A model generated the notes under the pieces. That model did no database searches. It saw nothing but the letters and a program-made list of their open reading frames with translations, and was not told where the DNA came from. DNA of 64,000 nt from contig CM069432.1 of assembly GCA_035610365.1 (NCBI GenBank), positions 186,233,027 through 186,297,026 on the forward strand. The letters run 5' to 3'. The stretch's first letter is position 1. The number at the start of each line of letters is the position of its first letter. Below, one piece after another: positions 24,351-37,420 of the stretch. This DNA comes from Aquatica leii (taxonomy: Eukaryota > Arthropoda > Insecta > Coleoptera > Lampyridae). The position numbers were made by a program, and so were the translations under genes.

Positions 24351-24922
24351 TTTTTTCCACTACTAGAGTTATTAAAACCTTTCTACCTGTTACTAAATCA
24401 AATTTAAAATTTAAGATATTAATTTTAAATTAAAAATCAAGTCAGTAATTCTGACAGTTGTCATTGGTTTAATAGAATTAATTTTGACGTAATTCTTAAT
24501 TGTGATTTAAAACACAAAAATAAACAGGTAACGTAAGTTTTTATTGCTAAAGTTGTTTAAATTGTATAAAAACATTATTATTTTAAGCATTGATTATATC
24601 TAAAATATATTTAATTCTATAATATTCACATTTAATTAAGCGCGAACTTCAAATAACTTACTTTTTAAAATCAAATTAATTTATTAATTGAACGATTTAA
24701 AAACTTAAATTAGCATTAAATAAAATCTCTTGCTCTTGGTAGGCAGTTTGGTAAACTTTTTTTCTTTGAAACTGTTGTAGTATTTTCAAAAAATGTAAAT
24801 ATGTTCATTATTAACTACTAGTTAATAATGAAATATTATTTACCTGCGCTTAAAAAAGTACAACTTCACGGCCTTCTATTATACGTAATAATGCAAGCGT
24901 ATACAACTAGTAGTGGAAAAAA
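24351..24922. repeat. 16-bp perfect inverted repeat pair
   Basis: TTTTTTCCACTACTAG at 24351-24366 is the exact reverse complement of 24907-24922, enclosing about 540 bp without coding content. It adjoins the CpG-rich palindrome, so the two may be parts of one element of roughly 0.7 kb (24235-24922). I could not find target duplications. Confidence 0.6.
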
Positions 24923-25535
24923 CCTTTTATGGTTTTTGCATAAATTTTGGTCAGTTTAAACTCCGTCGGCAATATTGACTAGCAAACTAAAAAAACAGCA
25001 AATGTTAACAAAATGTCCAATGAAATTTTTAAAATAAGAATCATTGGACATTCGCTTATTTAATGGAGTAAATAAAATTAAAATTCAATTGATAAATGTA
25101 AAAAGATAAAGATCTTCGGAGCAAAAAAGACATTTTCATTTTGCAATGAAAATCAATTTTTTTTTATTCTTCTAGCATATAATTACCGTTACGTTCAAAA
25201 TTTAAAAATTTATCGACGGTAAGTGAACCACATAACGCAATTAGTTAACAACTAAAAGCAGAACAGAACAAACCAGCATATCGCAACTAATGCCATTAAT
25301 TATTCTATTTTTTACAATAAGTTATAATCAAATCAATGAATAAAAATTTAAATGTATATATACAAAGAAAAACAAGAAACATGAACGTTAAACAAACAAT
25401 AGACAAATAATCGTTAATTCAAAAATTGTTGCACGCAATAAGGCTAAAATATAAAATTGACCATGAAATAAAGTAATATCTTGTAGTAAGGATTAACAAA
25501 TTAAAATTTAAAATCTGTTTTTATATAAAATAAAA

Positions 25536-25939
25536 TGTATGAAAACTAGATAATAAAATGTTCTTAGTTATTGTGAACTTTGAAATAATTACTAAATGAT
25601 GTAGAACATTACAGACACAGATAACATAAATATATAAAATCTATTCACAGGAAGCTGAAACCAGTTTTTGGAAGTCGGAAGTTAAGAAGACTTTGTCGGA
25701 TTAAATAAATTGAGTGTTTAACGTGTGTGCTAATATAAATAAGTGTACGTGCTTTTAATAAAAACAAATACCGGTTTAGATAAACAGAAGTTATCCGCGA
25801 ACATTATTTTTCCAGTGATAGTAATAAGTGATACATAAATTAATGTTTTTTTTTCTTAAATATCGTTGCAGTTTATTAGTTAGTTAAAATAAGTCATGTA
25901 ATTATTTAGTTTGTAAATATTTTTTTAAATTTTGTTACA
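25536..25939 (+). mobile_element. Diverged solo LTR related to the 11.7-kb LTR
   Basis: The segment begins TGTATGAAAAC and ends TTTTGTTACA. It shares several collinear blocks with the 11715-12170 LTR: a TATA box (ATATAAAAT), TTAAGAAGACTTTGTCGG-like sequence, AACGTGTGTGCTAA, GCTTTTAATAAA and TTATCCGCGAACATT. No gag or pol flanks it, so it is a solo LTR. Its ends are approximate and no 5-bp duplication is visible. Confidence 0.5.
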
Positions 25940-27377
25940 GTAATTTAATTACCAGCTTATGTTAGTACATATATTTAGCCTTCTTATAGTTCGAGCTACA
26001 TCCTGATGGCCTTTTAAAGTAAAATAATCAATAGTATTTAGAAAACCTATTATGGCAAACTAAACTATTATCTTTATGTTAAATGAAAAATAAATAAATT
26101 AACAATTCACAAAAATGACATTAAATTATTTATACTAATTAATGTTTTATTAGAAAGCAGTAAAAACAGAAAAATCGTAAAATAGATTAAAAACGCTTTA
26201 TGGCACTAATATTTAATGTCCCAAGATAAAGCCATTATCAATGAAAAAACTAATGCGTAATGTTTAAATATATTAATATTGACTGCTTTATTATAGTTAG
26301 CTTTTCAATAATTATATTATGCTTGTTTTTTAATGTATAGTTTACAAAATCAACAACGTTTTAAAAACTAATATAGTATGAAATAGTTAATTTTTTTTGA
26401 TATATTGTTAAATAATGAAACAATCAATATAGTCTTTAAATAATATAATAATATAACAAAACAATTTTTTGTATTATTTAAAATCTTTATTTTGTTAGTC
26501 ATGTGTAAAAATTACATGAAAACATGGGGAATGCTAAAATAAATTTGGGTAGATTTTAAAGTGCGTGATATTTCAAGTTTTTGTGTATTAATGTTGCATG
26601 TATTTTTTATATTATCAAAAAGTTCAATAACATTTGTGTTCAAACAAATCTATCAATTGCATAAGAAGTTAGCAATCCATGACATGACATAAGCAAAAAT
26701 TTGTTAATTAAAAAGTATTTCTGTCTTTGTCAAACAAATGGCACAACGTGTTTAAACGTGTGTCGCTATAGTGTCAACTACTTGTTTCAGTTACACATAG
26801 TTTTTGTTTTTATGAATACAATTAAAACAATAATTTTTAGTACTAAACTTGACTTTTTACGATTGTGTAATTTACTGTTTGTGTTGAAAAACGCCAAAAC
26901 CATTTTCAAGCTAAAACTTTTGATTGCTAATTTAATATCGTATTTTGAATAAGAACATATTAATTAATTCTAATTAAAAACAAATTTATTAAGTGTAAAC
27001 ATTACGTTATACAATTATAGCGAGAAACTACAATACTTATGCTATAGTCGGTTAGTGATTATTTAATAAAAAACCATAGTCTATCAAGTTATTGATTATT
27101 TCAGTCATAACATAGATATTTTTGACTCAATTGTATAGACTGAGACATAATACCTTTTGTTTAATAATTTTAAGGTCTTTTTAAACTTTCATGTTTTATG
27201 CATTTACATATATTACTTGTTAGAGTAATTACATAAACATTTTCTTGATGGATTTAGAGTAAAATCGTTCTTTTTAGATGCTGAATAATTGTGCTGTTAT
27301 AAGCTGAACTTTGTCTACCAAATCAAAATATATTAGTTCGAAATGTGCATTTCATCCTTGCCAGCGGTGTCACACGT
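25940..27377. other. AT-rich stretch
   Basis: No coding motif, repeat or RNA gene recognised. Confidence 0.5.
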
Positions 27378-27385
27378 ACTATAAC

Positions 27386-29177
27386 CAGTGTTGTGCATTA
27401 TCTAGATGAAATTATATAGATAATTCATCTAGATAAATTTTGATCATCTTTTTCCTTATCTAGATAAAAGTATTGAACATTATCTAGATGATTATCTTAG
27501 ATGATCTTTCGGTTATCTATCATGAAATTATCTAGATGATTTTTTAAAAGTAACATACATTCTTTGTTTAGATTTGTTGTTTTGTAATTTTTATATTTAC
27601 AAACATAATATTGTTTGTAATGTCTGTGGTAATGTAATACGGTCCAGATGGTTAAAACCTGATAAATAATTGCCGTAGATGCTTCGCATGTTTGCAGTTC
27701 TTCTGCTGACAAAAACTAGACTCACATGACCTTGAACGTAAATACATGCAATACGAGATGTAAACAAAAACACAACTCAAATTACTTTTTGAAACTGAAC
27801 CAATGGCTTGCGATAAGTATCTTATCGTCTTTAGAAACAATAATAAGCTTTTTGATATACGTACATTTATTCAATACATTATCTTGCACGATTCAAACAT
27901 TGAGATTAACAGCTACTAATTCTGTAGTTTTGAAAATTTAATTAGTTGAAGTGCCTACACAGCAAAACTATGCCCAAATAAAAAAAATGCTTGATTGAAA
28001 AAGAGAAAATTCACGACTTTTTGAGCAGTTGAAAGTGACAAACCTCGATACACGTGATTTAGAGTTCTTTTAGAAGACTATTTAAGTCATGGAGCTTTTA
28101 GCTTACTCTTTAAATCAACTTGTTGAGTAAGTAATATTAACGTTAAATTAAAGTCGCAATAAGATCCTAATGTAGACCGCGTAGAATAAAAACGCTCCTA
28201 TATAAATCTATGATGTAAATTATCATATGAGTACAATTACTGACAACCTGTCAAATATAATTAACAAAACTACAAAGCAAAAATGTTTTTTTTTGCATTT
28301 GGATTTGTTGCACTTACAATTACAAAAAGTACCGAGCAGAGCATAAACTGTTTAAAATAACCCAAATTTTTTAGAAGAAACAAAACTGCTTGCGTTTTTT
28401 TAAAAGACATAAAAGCTAATTCTTTAAGTGATCGCTGATGTAAGCTGCTCAAAATTTAAAATACAATAAATTTTTGAGGATTAGTTGGTTTTTTGTGAAA
28501 AATTTGCTTAAAATATCGAACTACAAATGATGACTTAAATTTAAAAAGAAAAAGCAATAATTCAGGGAGTGTGATTAACGGCTATGAGCGATAATTTTTA
28601 TAATTTTTTAGGTTCAAACTGATGTCGATATCAAAGCCAGATTTTTCCTAACTGTTACAAAGGAAAACTAACTAAGTTTACTAGACACTTCTCCATTTGT
28701 GAAAAAGTTATTGATTAAACATATCAATTTCGGCGCTAATTGAAAGACTTTATAGTCCTAATTCCTGATAGTGTAAGTTTTGCTTAGCAATAAAAATTTT
28801 GAAAGGACCATATTGTATCAAGAAATTTGTTTTATATTTTACAATAGTAGGTCATTAAATCAATAAAATTTCTGTCATGTTTTTTTTTCGATTTTTATTT
28901 TTTTTTTCAATCTCTCAGTTTTTTAATTAGTTAATTTAATAAACAATGAATTGGTATTGATGATGATGATAATTAAATGGTAACAATTAATTATTACCTA
29001 TGTTTGTACCTATTTGATAGAATCATCTATCGTATTATCTACGTAAATTATAGATTATCTTATCTATTATCTAGATAAATTCTTCAACTTTTATCTAAAT
29101 CGTTATCTAGATAAAAAAAATGGAAATTATCTATTATCTCATCTAGATAAAAATTTAATTATCTATGCACTACACTG
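27386..29177 (+). mobile_element. hAT-superfamily DNA transposon, 1.79 kb, inactive
   Basis: Perfect 8-bp target duplications, ACTATAAC, lie at 27378-27385 and 29178-29185. The termini are CAGTGTTGTGCAT and, reversed, CAGTGTAGTGCAT (12 of 13 identical). Both subterminal regions (27395-27540 and 29020-29165) are packed with copies of ATCTAGAT/TATCTAGATAA, the usual transposase-binding arrays of hAT elements. Between them lies a decayed transposase in plus orientation. Its C-terminal hAT dimerisation block is readable near 28680-28760 as VKKLLIKHINF followed, one frame over, by ALIERLYSPNS, corresponding to KKLFIKYNTxLPSSAxVERLFS. Intact coding is lost, so the copy is non-autonomous. Confidence 0.9.
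28640..28820 (+). pseudogene. hAT transposase C-terminal dimerisation remnant
   Basis: Within the element above. VKKLLIKHINF and, after a frameshift, ALIERLYS correspond to the conserved C-terminal alpha-helical block. IPDSVSFA then continues like the RxRLS/xxFExLLFL region, with stops. The N-terminal BED zinc finger cannot be recognised. Confidence 0.6.
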
Positions 29178-29185
29178 ACTATAAC

Positions 29186-30289
29186 AGATATATATTTGAT
29201 TTTTGCCTTCATAAGTGTTATTCATTACTATTTAAATTTGATGTCTTCTGACGTAAAGCGTTAAGATCAGACAACGAATAGTTTAATTTTGCACTTTAAT
29301 TATCTATAAACATTGCAACTAGTAGTATGCAAAGAAATTATAGCATCAATGTTTTTTAAATATGGAACGTTCTGTAAACATTAGAATACTAAATTGTAAC
29401 AAAGATTTGTTTACAACTCGTAATACTAGCAAAAATTTTTTTTGCTAGTAAATTAGTAGTAGTAATTAACAAGTCTTGTGTTTTTTTATTAACAAAGTTG
29501 GTGTAGCGCTAAATTTAATTTTTTTTCTGTTTCTATAGAATATTTTAGCATAATCGAATAAGAGTCTGATTGAAATGTAAAAGACATACATTATTGTTTT
29601 ATTTTTGCGCAGTAGACGATTTTGAAAACCACCAATTTTTGATTCATAGTCGCACACGTACTTTAGTCTTGTTTATTTATTTTTGTGTTACTTTAATAAA
29701 ACAAAAAAAATTAAGAAGTATATTACTATTTTTACAAAAATTAATAAGGAATTCAGTGTTAAATAAGTAGTAAATTGTTTTTTAATAAGTAAAGGACAAA
29801 AACATCTTTAATAGAAATACACGATATAAAACTGAAACGCATTGTTTACTAAGAAAAAGTTTAACGTAATAGAAAAATAAAAACTACTAATTTACAGAAA
29901 TAAAAGTTATTTTCACAGTTGGCATACAAGGTTAAAAAAGAAGTCGAAAATATTAGTTTAAAAAACCTGCTTCGTAAGAAGATGCATTAATTATTGTAAA
30001 TGCAAGTGATAAAAATGTTTTACTTAGGTTAATAGTATTAAATAAATATAAGTAAAACTACGGGTTACTTTTGAATTAAAATTTTTCATTCTGGATAATT
30101 TTTGTGTTGTCAATTTCTAACAAGCTGAGCTTTGATCACACGGCGCAGTAGACATATTTAAAGCCTGGAATAAACTGATTGATTACGTCTTGTAGTGCTG
30201 CTTGTTAAAACCGGTTTTTCATTGAAAATACCGGTAAAAAAAATAAAATGTCGTTTTTTTACTTATTTGAATGATTTTTTTTCGCTGAT
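29186..30289. other. AT-rich stretch with one hairpin
   Basis: The only structure noted is TACTAGC...GCTAGTA at 29424-29450, a hairpin whose stem continues through an A-run and T-run. No gene seen. Confidence 0.5.
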
Positions 30290-31010
30290 ATTAATTGCAA
30301 ACATTAGCAAAATTTTAATGTTTCTAATCAGCATTTAATGACCCGTTTTCAAAATGTGCTCCGGTACTGCTGACTTAGAAGATTGTTTAAAACGATTACA
30401 TCTTTGATGTTCTTTAATACGAATTTCTACGTTTCTACCCGTTTTTATAATGTATGTACGACCACAAGAGCAAATAATGCTATAAACGCCGTCAGACTAA
30501 AAAAAATAATGTCTTCTACAAGATTTAAAAATTGATTCAATTTATAAAAAGTAGAAAACTGGATGATAATCTTGTATTTAGACAACGTTTTTCTGATATG
30601 ATTAGTAGTACCTTTGACATAGAGTAGATAAACGGTAGACAACGTTTTAGACTTAGGTTTCGCTGTTACTCTTGGTTTTGCATTAGTAGACTTTGTAATA
30701 AATTGTGTAATATTTTCTATACCTTAGTTATTTGCGACTGACATCTTTGTTAGATAAGTAAGATTTAAGGATTAAGTTAGAGATACACCTCTGTACACCA
30801 AAAAATTCATTGCTGATAATTTTAAAAAAACGCGATAGTGGGATAATCCATTTAAATATCGATAGGTAGGTATTTGATCAACTGTGAACTGATAAGAAAC
30901 CATCTTTATTTCGAGCAACTAAAACGCTCAAAGAAGGTAAAATTCCTTTTTCATTCCATAGTAAAAAAAACATTTTGATGAATAGTTTTGTTCATCGGAA
31001 GCCGGTCTAT
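30290..31010 (-). mobile_element. Penelope-like element remnant (RT tail and GIY-YIG)
   Basis: Minus-strand translation, with frameshifts, gives EKGILPSLSVLVARNKDGF and a TYRYLN-type stretch, the LPFLDVLVxRxxDG...TDRYLN region after the RT catalytic core. Then come VYLLYVKGTTNHIRKTLSK and KIIIQFST, the linker, and DGVYSIICSCGRTYI with NVEIRIKEHQRCNR and SKSAVPEHILKTGH, the GIY-YIG endonuclease domain. In the domain GVY and TYI stand where GIY/YIG are expected, and the conserved Arg and Glu-His are present. The upstream RT core is missing. Stops at several points show it is dead. Confidence 0.8.
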
Positions 31011-33824
31011 AAAAGCGAAACTTTCAGAGAAAATAAATCTGTCTACTGAGACTAAAACCAAAACACTTTTAATGAAACCAGCAATTTAAAATTTATTGTT
31101 GTAATTGTAATTATTTCAAAATTTCTAGTAACGTTACAATTTTCTCGGACCCTACGTTGGGCGTCATTTCTAACGTATAAAAAATTTTGGCTAATCACGA
31201 AATCTTAATTCAAACAAAATGCACCAAACTAGTTCAATTACATGGACATCGTAACAAAACCAAATTAAATCATAACTAATTAATAAACGTTTTTACCTAG
31301 TATTTAACTGTACCGAAGGTCAAGTATAAAAGTTCAAATTGCGGTATATAATGTGTTCATCATCTGATTCATGCAATGACGTAATATTGCGTAACTTATG
31401 AAATGCGTTTTTAAAACTTCCAAAATTTCCGTAATTATTCTGATTGATCTAATATTCATACAGATCCAGAGGAATGTCGTAAAACGAACATAACGTAAAA
31501 TAATTTTCAATTTCGTCACAATCTCGTAGAAACATTCGATTTTGCGTACCATTAACCACTGAGTCAAGACGGAGTAACAGACAGTGCAACAGAAAATATT
31601 AGGGTTTTATTTAGTCCTTGTTGCCAAATCCAAAGTAATGTTTGTAATCTATATGCGTTTTGGTCGTGTTCTTGCGCTGGTTGGACGTCGTATACTTGTC
31701 AAAAATGTAACAGCATCAGTCCAAATTTTTTACATTACTGAGTCTATTCATCCTTTGTTTACTGAATCACCATATACCGAATTATAGAATCGTCTTAGAC
31801 AAAATTTGATAAATATTAAAACAAGTTAAATGTTTTCCGCATAATGTAGTTTGCGTACAAGCTTTTAATTGCAAAATTTAAATTAGCGCACTCGATTACA
31901 TAAAAGTTGCGTTTGGAGTTTAATTGGCTGTGCGCCATTCTTTTCCGATTTATATTAATTTCACATTGGTAAAGTTCAATTTTAACACAATAAATATTTC
32001 TACGATTTAAAGCTAAAGCCTATAATATTAGATTTGTTGATTACTGCGATATTGCATGTACAAATATCTGTTAAAATAAATTTACTTCTTGTTAGTTCTA
32101 TTTGTATTTTTTCAGTGCTGCAGAAGTGTAAATGGGCACCTATGGCTCTTTTAGTTCTGCGTCTGTTTAACCGGTTATAATCTGCAGATTGAAAGCAGAC
32201 TGATTTGTAGTAGTTGTGTACTCACGCCACTTTTTGATGCTACAGCAGCCGTTGCCTTTTTTTATACTAGACTAAGTTAGCATTTTAGCCAAGTGCCCGT
32301 TAGAAATTTGATATGCTCACAAAGCAATATTTTGGTCACTGCTACTGTTTTAGATAATATTAGTATTACTATAATTACTTATTATATAATGTAAGTATTG
32401 CTCAAATATTATTAACATTTTGTTAATAACTACAATTTGAGCGTTTTAGGTTGCTGTTTTTAAAATCAAAGAAGATTGTTTATACTAACAGGGTTATTCA
32501 CACTATACGGCATGGTATATTGTAGTCAAAATTGCGACTTTCAATTATCTTAAAATTTTCATATTATATAGAGTGTCATAAAAGCCCTGAAAGTATCAAA
32601 ATTGTGTTTTTTAAAGTAAAACTTTTTGTATATTATTACATTTTTAGATCAATCAAAAATAGATGTGTGTTTTAATAACGTTTATGAGGCCTAAACCTTA
32701 AAATTTTTAAATAATTAAAATTTTGTCAAAGTAAAAACTAATTTTCAAGTTCGAGATACTTAAAAAGCATCTAAGTTATGAGAGCAAAAATTACAGAAAA
32801 GTGTAAAAATAGATCATACTTTATATCTTATTATAATAAACTTTACGTCTTATAAATGATGTTCAAAAAGTACAACTTTTTAAGTAAGAAATTTAAGTGG
32901 CTGTAACTTGATTAAATAGAACGCAAAACTTACCCAAAAATGTGCTTTTTAATTACTTGTGGAATAGTATTAAAATGTTCTGTTGCTAAGTCTTCCCATT
33001 TTTACATAATACGCCAAATAATAATTTTTTGCAACATTTCATGTTTTATAATTAAAAGTTCTCAGGAATCTAGTTGCCTATTGTGTTTAGAAATATCAGA
33101 TAACTAAAACTTATAAGCATAATAATTTAGAATCGAACAGACTATAACAGTTATAATGGTAATACCTTACAAACTATGAATAATAATTAAAACAAGTGGA
33201 TTCGAAAAATGGATTTCACAATTGGCCCCCCAGATTTTTTCATAGTGATACAATAGTGTCTACAATACGCCACCGACAACACCACACGATATAAAAAGAC
33301 GCATAAAAGACTAAACTGTACCTAGCAAATGTTGCTGAAAGTTAGCAGTGGTTTTCAAAAAAGAATATGTAAGTGTTTGGAAATAGACAGTCCACATTTT
33401 GAATATCTGCTATAAATATTTTGTTTGTGTTTTATGTTATCGTTGATATATGTTATTAACATTAATGCTGCTATAGCCAGTTCGATTATAAATAACGTTA
33501 CAAGTTTCTAAACATTTGTAAAAATATTTTTATTATTTTTATACTTGCTAACTATTTGATATATCTAACTAAGCTATAGAACACTCTAAAACCATTCGAT
33601 AGATAACTAAAAAAACTGATGTGGTCACCACACGACTTTCCTATAAGGAATGATGAAGGAACGTTTACATATTTTTTTAATGTTATATTGTCATAAAACC
33701 ACTTGGACGTGATATGTACACGTTTGAGTTGGCTTCCTAGCATGATATAACTGAAATATAGCAAATTGAGCTTATGTTGTCATATCGAATAACCCTTACA
33801 TTTGTGCGCCTCGATATTGCTTTT
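31011..33824. other. Non-coding stretch with unidentified fragments
   Basis: Positions 31330-31790 and 32120-32330 are GC-richer than their surroundings and may be old TE sequence, but no family motif could be read in six frames. An imperfect hairpin at 32400-32442 pairs GCTCAAAT with ATTTGAGC and ATTAACA with TGTTAAT. Nothing else is recognised. Confidence 0.45.
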
Positions 33825-33990
33825 CCCTCTAGTAAATCAGTAAAAATTAATATTTTTAAAGTAGCTTGCTTTCTCTTCAAGATATGAAATTTTTTTCTAA
33901 AAAAAAATCGTCGCAGGCAGGATTCGAACCCAGATTATATTTGTGAATTCATTTTAAATTATGAATAAAATATCTAATAAGCTGTTAATG
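33825..33990 (-). repeat. tRNA-like (SINE-type) repeat, copy 1
   Basis: On the minus strand it contains GGGTTCGAATC (33921-33931), a good match to the pol III B box / T-loop of a tRNA. CTGCCTGCGACGA then a T-run of eight or more follows, as in a pol III terminator. The whole segment aligns with 58400-58572 in the opposite orientation, including the AT-rich part beyond the T-run. The T-stem pairs only partly and no A box or anticodon arm is clear, so it is a tRNA-related repeat and not a tRNA gene. Confidence 0.6.
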
Positions 33991-34079
33991 TTAGAAAAAA
34001 AAATTTTTAGAAAGAATTATCTCTATAAGAAACAAACTAATTTGAATAATTTATATACGTACAAAATTATATAAGAAGA

Positions 34080-34870
34080 ACTATTAAAAATAGCGGATAC
34101 ACCCACTTGCGGTTTTTTTATCAGACCCATCTTTTGATCGAACCTAGAGAATATGAAATTCTTCCTTCTCCCACGGACAAATTTGCTACACTTTCATCTC
34201 AAGGTGTATACCAAATTTCTTGTTCATGTGGTTTAGTCTATATTGGTGAAACCAATCGTTCCGCCATTAGTTGCATTTTAGAACATGATTGTTGTATAAG
34301 GAAAAGGCACATTCCTAAATCTGCGGTTGCTAAACATTACTTTATTACAGGTCACAAGATGATAATGTTTTGGTGATTGCCAGAAAAATCATTAAACACC
34401 CCAAATAACTTTAATCGTAATCATGTTTCATCAAACTATCTCCTCTTTAGTTCCCGGTCATTACTCATTTATCGAAAACACGTCCCTCTTCAACTATAAG
34501 CCAATCAGAGTTGAGCTTAACTAGCTGTGACTAAACTTCTGCTTTATATACGGAGACTATTTCTTCTTAAGTCACTTCTATACAGTTTAGAATTTGGTTT
34601 GGTTCACAAGTTAATTACCTAACTCTGTAGTAGTTATTTGTTAGATTTTCGTTTGCTTTTTCAGTTTTTCGTTTTCTTTCTTACCTTTTCATAGTTTGGA
34701 ATCTGGCTTGGTTCACAAGTTCATTACCTAACTTTTGAAAAGTTAATGAAGCTCCTTACAAAAGTGGGAGAAACATTGGCAATTTCGGTTACAACAATGA
34801 CACGGTTCACACCCGGAAGACGTTCTCGTTTTAGTATAGACTCCGGCCGTGGAAGCCTTTGCTATTCACC
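34080..34870 (+). mobile_element. Penelope-like element remnant (GIY-YIG and 3' tail)
   Basis: The open frame 34107-34376 reads LPSPTDKFATLSSQGVYQIS and CSCGLVYIGETNRSAI, then KSAVAKHYFITGHK. This is a GIY-YIG endonuclease domain of the Penelope type, with GVY, YIGET and an Arg close to the family pattern, but the RLKEH helix is decayed to CILEHD. After it, in another frame, HPNNFNR matches the conserved tail after the nuclease. The GC-richer 3' end runs to about 34870 with two tandem copies of a 41-bp segment (34585-34625 and 34694-34734). The RT domain is absent, so it is a 5'-truncated dead copy. Confidence 0.75.
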
Positions 34871-36273
34871 TTGTATAATATGAAAATAATTGTAAAAAGT
34901 AAGTACTTTGGTCATAATAGTCCATGTCGTATAGCGTCAGTAACTCTGTATAGTACAATAAAACGTAAAGTTTTGAAAAGAAAATAGTAAAATATTTAAA
35001 ACGTTTTGTTTTGTAAACTTTGTTAGCCGCGGTAAATTTTTGATAAACAATAGCAAATTTATATGTTTCATTGTTTTTTTGTTGTTTTACGGAAAACAAT
35101 ATAAAATACTTGAACATGTTACACACAAATTGCTATTATAAATTAACCATTAAAAACAACAAAAAAATGAAAAACAGATAAGAATATAGTTATTCAGAGA
35201 ATTTAATGCAAAAGGCGTAGTACATTGATGTTATGTAAGCATTTATCATAGCCGCAAAAAGTTTTATCCGGTTTGATTGTTCAGTTTCTACTTTTCCACC
35301 ACAATTTGCGCTTTCTAAAGTTTTCTTTTTATATAGTAATCTTTTACGTATGTTGCCAATAGTTTGAACTTTGTTAATTTTAGTTATGCTGTTATGATTA
35401 ACTCGTTGCGTTTGTTGAATGTTTGTGTGATTTTTACAGTCAACTAGTTTTTGCTAGCGGTCTTGTAATGTTTACTTAATATCGATTGTGTATAAAAAAA
35501 ACCTTTAAGATTTTTTTTGGTGTATTCTATGTATAAACATTATTGAATGTCTGTAAGTTTCATAAACTGTATTTTTATGTGTTTATAAAAAAAGTAATTG
35601 TTTATTACTATTACAAAACTGGTAATGTATTTGCTTATTTGCTTCTTTGCAGAATGTTTTTTTAACGTTACACAAAATGCCATAGATTTAATAATGGTAA
35701 GGAATGTCATATTGTGTAATAATAAAAAAAAATTTAACCTTACTGTTATGTTTAAGGTAAAGTATATTTTTCATAATAACGATTTTAACCTATAGAAATG
35801 TAAAATAATTAGCTGATAAAACTGCACATGAAAACACTTTGATTTTATTTAAAGAACAATGTTTGAAGTTTATTTATAGAAATTATAATTATAGGTACTA
35901 AATAATATGAAATATATTAAAGTTACTAAAACGCACTAATTAAATCGGCACATCGCTTAAATAACTGTATTTTTTGTGATGCCAACATCGCAAACGCCAA
36001 CATTCGTTCGCTAGTGTAGTTATGTAATGGACGAAAAAAGCTCTAGTTTGGCAAAATAAAAACTAGAAATCTACATAAAACTAAGTGTTCAAAATCAATT
36101 ATTATATTAGAACGAGTATGCGACAGGTGGAAAAGTCATTTAAAAACTCTATCAAATTTGACAGATTTAGTAATAAATGTAGTACCAACAGCATACTTCT
36201 GGTCTTTTTTTTAATTTTTTCAAAACAATATAATTTTATAAAAAACAACATAAAAAATAATGTACGTTAATTT
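34871..36273. other. AT-rich stretch
   Basis: A minus-strand frame of about 87 codons without ATG start is open at 35200-35455, but it resembles no family I know and open frames of that length are expected by chance here. No other feature. Confidence 0.4.
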
Positions 36274-36351
36274 TGTCGAAAATTTCATAGCATAACGAAC
36301 GTTAATGCGACGCGAGGCCGCACGGCCGAGCGTTGCATGTTCTTTTCGACA
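36274..36351. repeat. CpG-rich 78-bp hairpin
   Basis: TGTCGAAAA and TTTTCGACA bound the unit. The centre pairs GCGACGCGAGGCCG with CGGCCGAGCGTTGC imperfectly. About nine CpGs fall within 45 bases in otherwise CpG-poor DNA. It resembles the 24235-24335 palindrome in design, not in sequence. Confidence 0.75.
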
Positions 36352-37420
36352 GTTGTTACGTAAATTACTATTTCCGTCGATAGTTTGTTAATAATTATAT
36401 TAACATGTATCAAAAGTAGACCGGTAATTTGAACCAATAAAATCAACGAATTTTTATTACTGCTTGATTTTTTTTAAGCCATAAAATGGTAGAAGAGAAT
36501 TACGATTTTTATAAGGTTACATAAATTGTATTAGATGACGTTTTTAAATGAAAAATAAATAGAAAAAATTACCTGTGCATTATTATAATTAAATATTTTA
36601 ATTAAGTTGTTTACAATAATTGTAGGTTAAGTAGCCTGATCAGTAAAATGAAAACAAAATGATATAATTTGGAGTTACCAAGTCTTTAAACGAAACTGAC
36701 AAATAAGTCCTTATTAACAATAATTATGGTCTACATCATCTGACGATTATGAACACACAAATTGTCAATCGGTTTTTATCGATGTTCGTATGTTCTATAT
36801 AACAATAATTATAAAGAGATATTAGTTTATTACACCAAATAACAACGTAAATCTTGTAACAAGCACCACATATGTAACGGTATTGTCATTATACTCGTGT
36901 ACTTGTTTTGCATAATATCAAAAACATTACGTATTTAAAAATAAGATTAACTAAGAGCATTTAGCCATTGTTACTTTCATAGACATTACCTTCTTCACCT
37001 GACCTTCACAAACCTATAATACCAACAAACGATTATGAGTTTTTCGTCAGTTATGTGTGGTTCATACCAGATTTTTTTTGAAATTGCCATTATGTAAATA
37101 TTGTGATAAACAAAGGTAACACAACAATATTATAGATAGATAAATATATTATTAATCTATAAGTAGGTAAATTGGTTTCTTATTTCTCTCTAGAGCATCA
37201 TCTAGTAGCAACAACACTAAATCACAATATCGTAGCATTTTTTGTACTTAAACCCAATCTGCCGTAAGAATGTGTGTATGATATCCGTTTCACACTTGTA
37301 ATTAACTTTCATTTACATTTTCTCTAAAATGTTCATTGTTAAAACTTTTTTATTAACAGAAGTAAATATGTATTAAAATTACTACTGTTTTCGCTGTTGA
37401 CTTTTAATGATTCTTGGTCA
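36352..37420. other. AT-rich stretch
   Basis: No gene seen. The 12-mer AACAATAATTAT occurs at both 36717 and 36799; significance is doubtful. Confidence 0.45.

Noticed and set aside
33921-33931. tRNA gene on the minus strand
   Set aside because: Only the T-loop/B box is convincing. No cloverleaf, anticodon stem or A box could be placed.
35200-35455. 87-codon minus frame without ATG
   Set aside because: Looks protein-like but has no splice sites or family resemblance, and several such frames are expected by chance.
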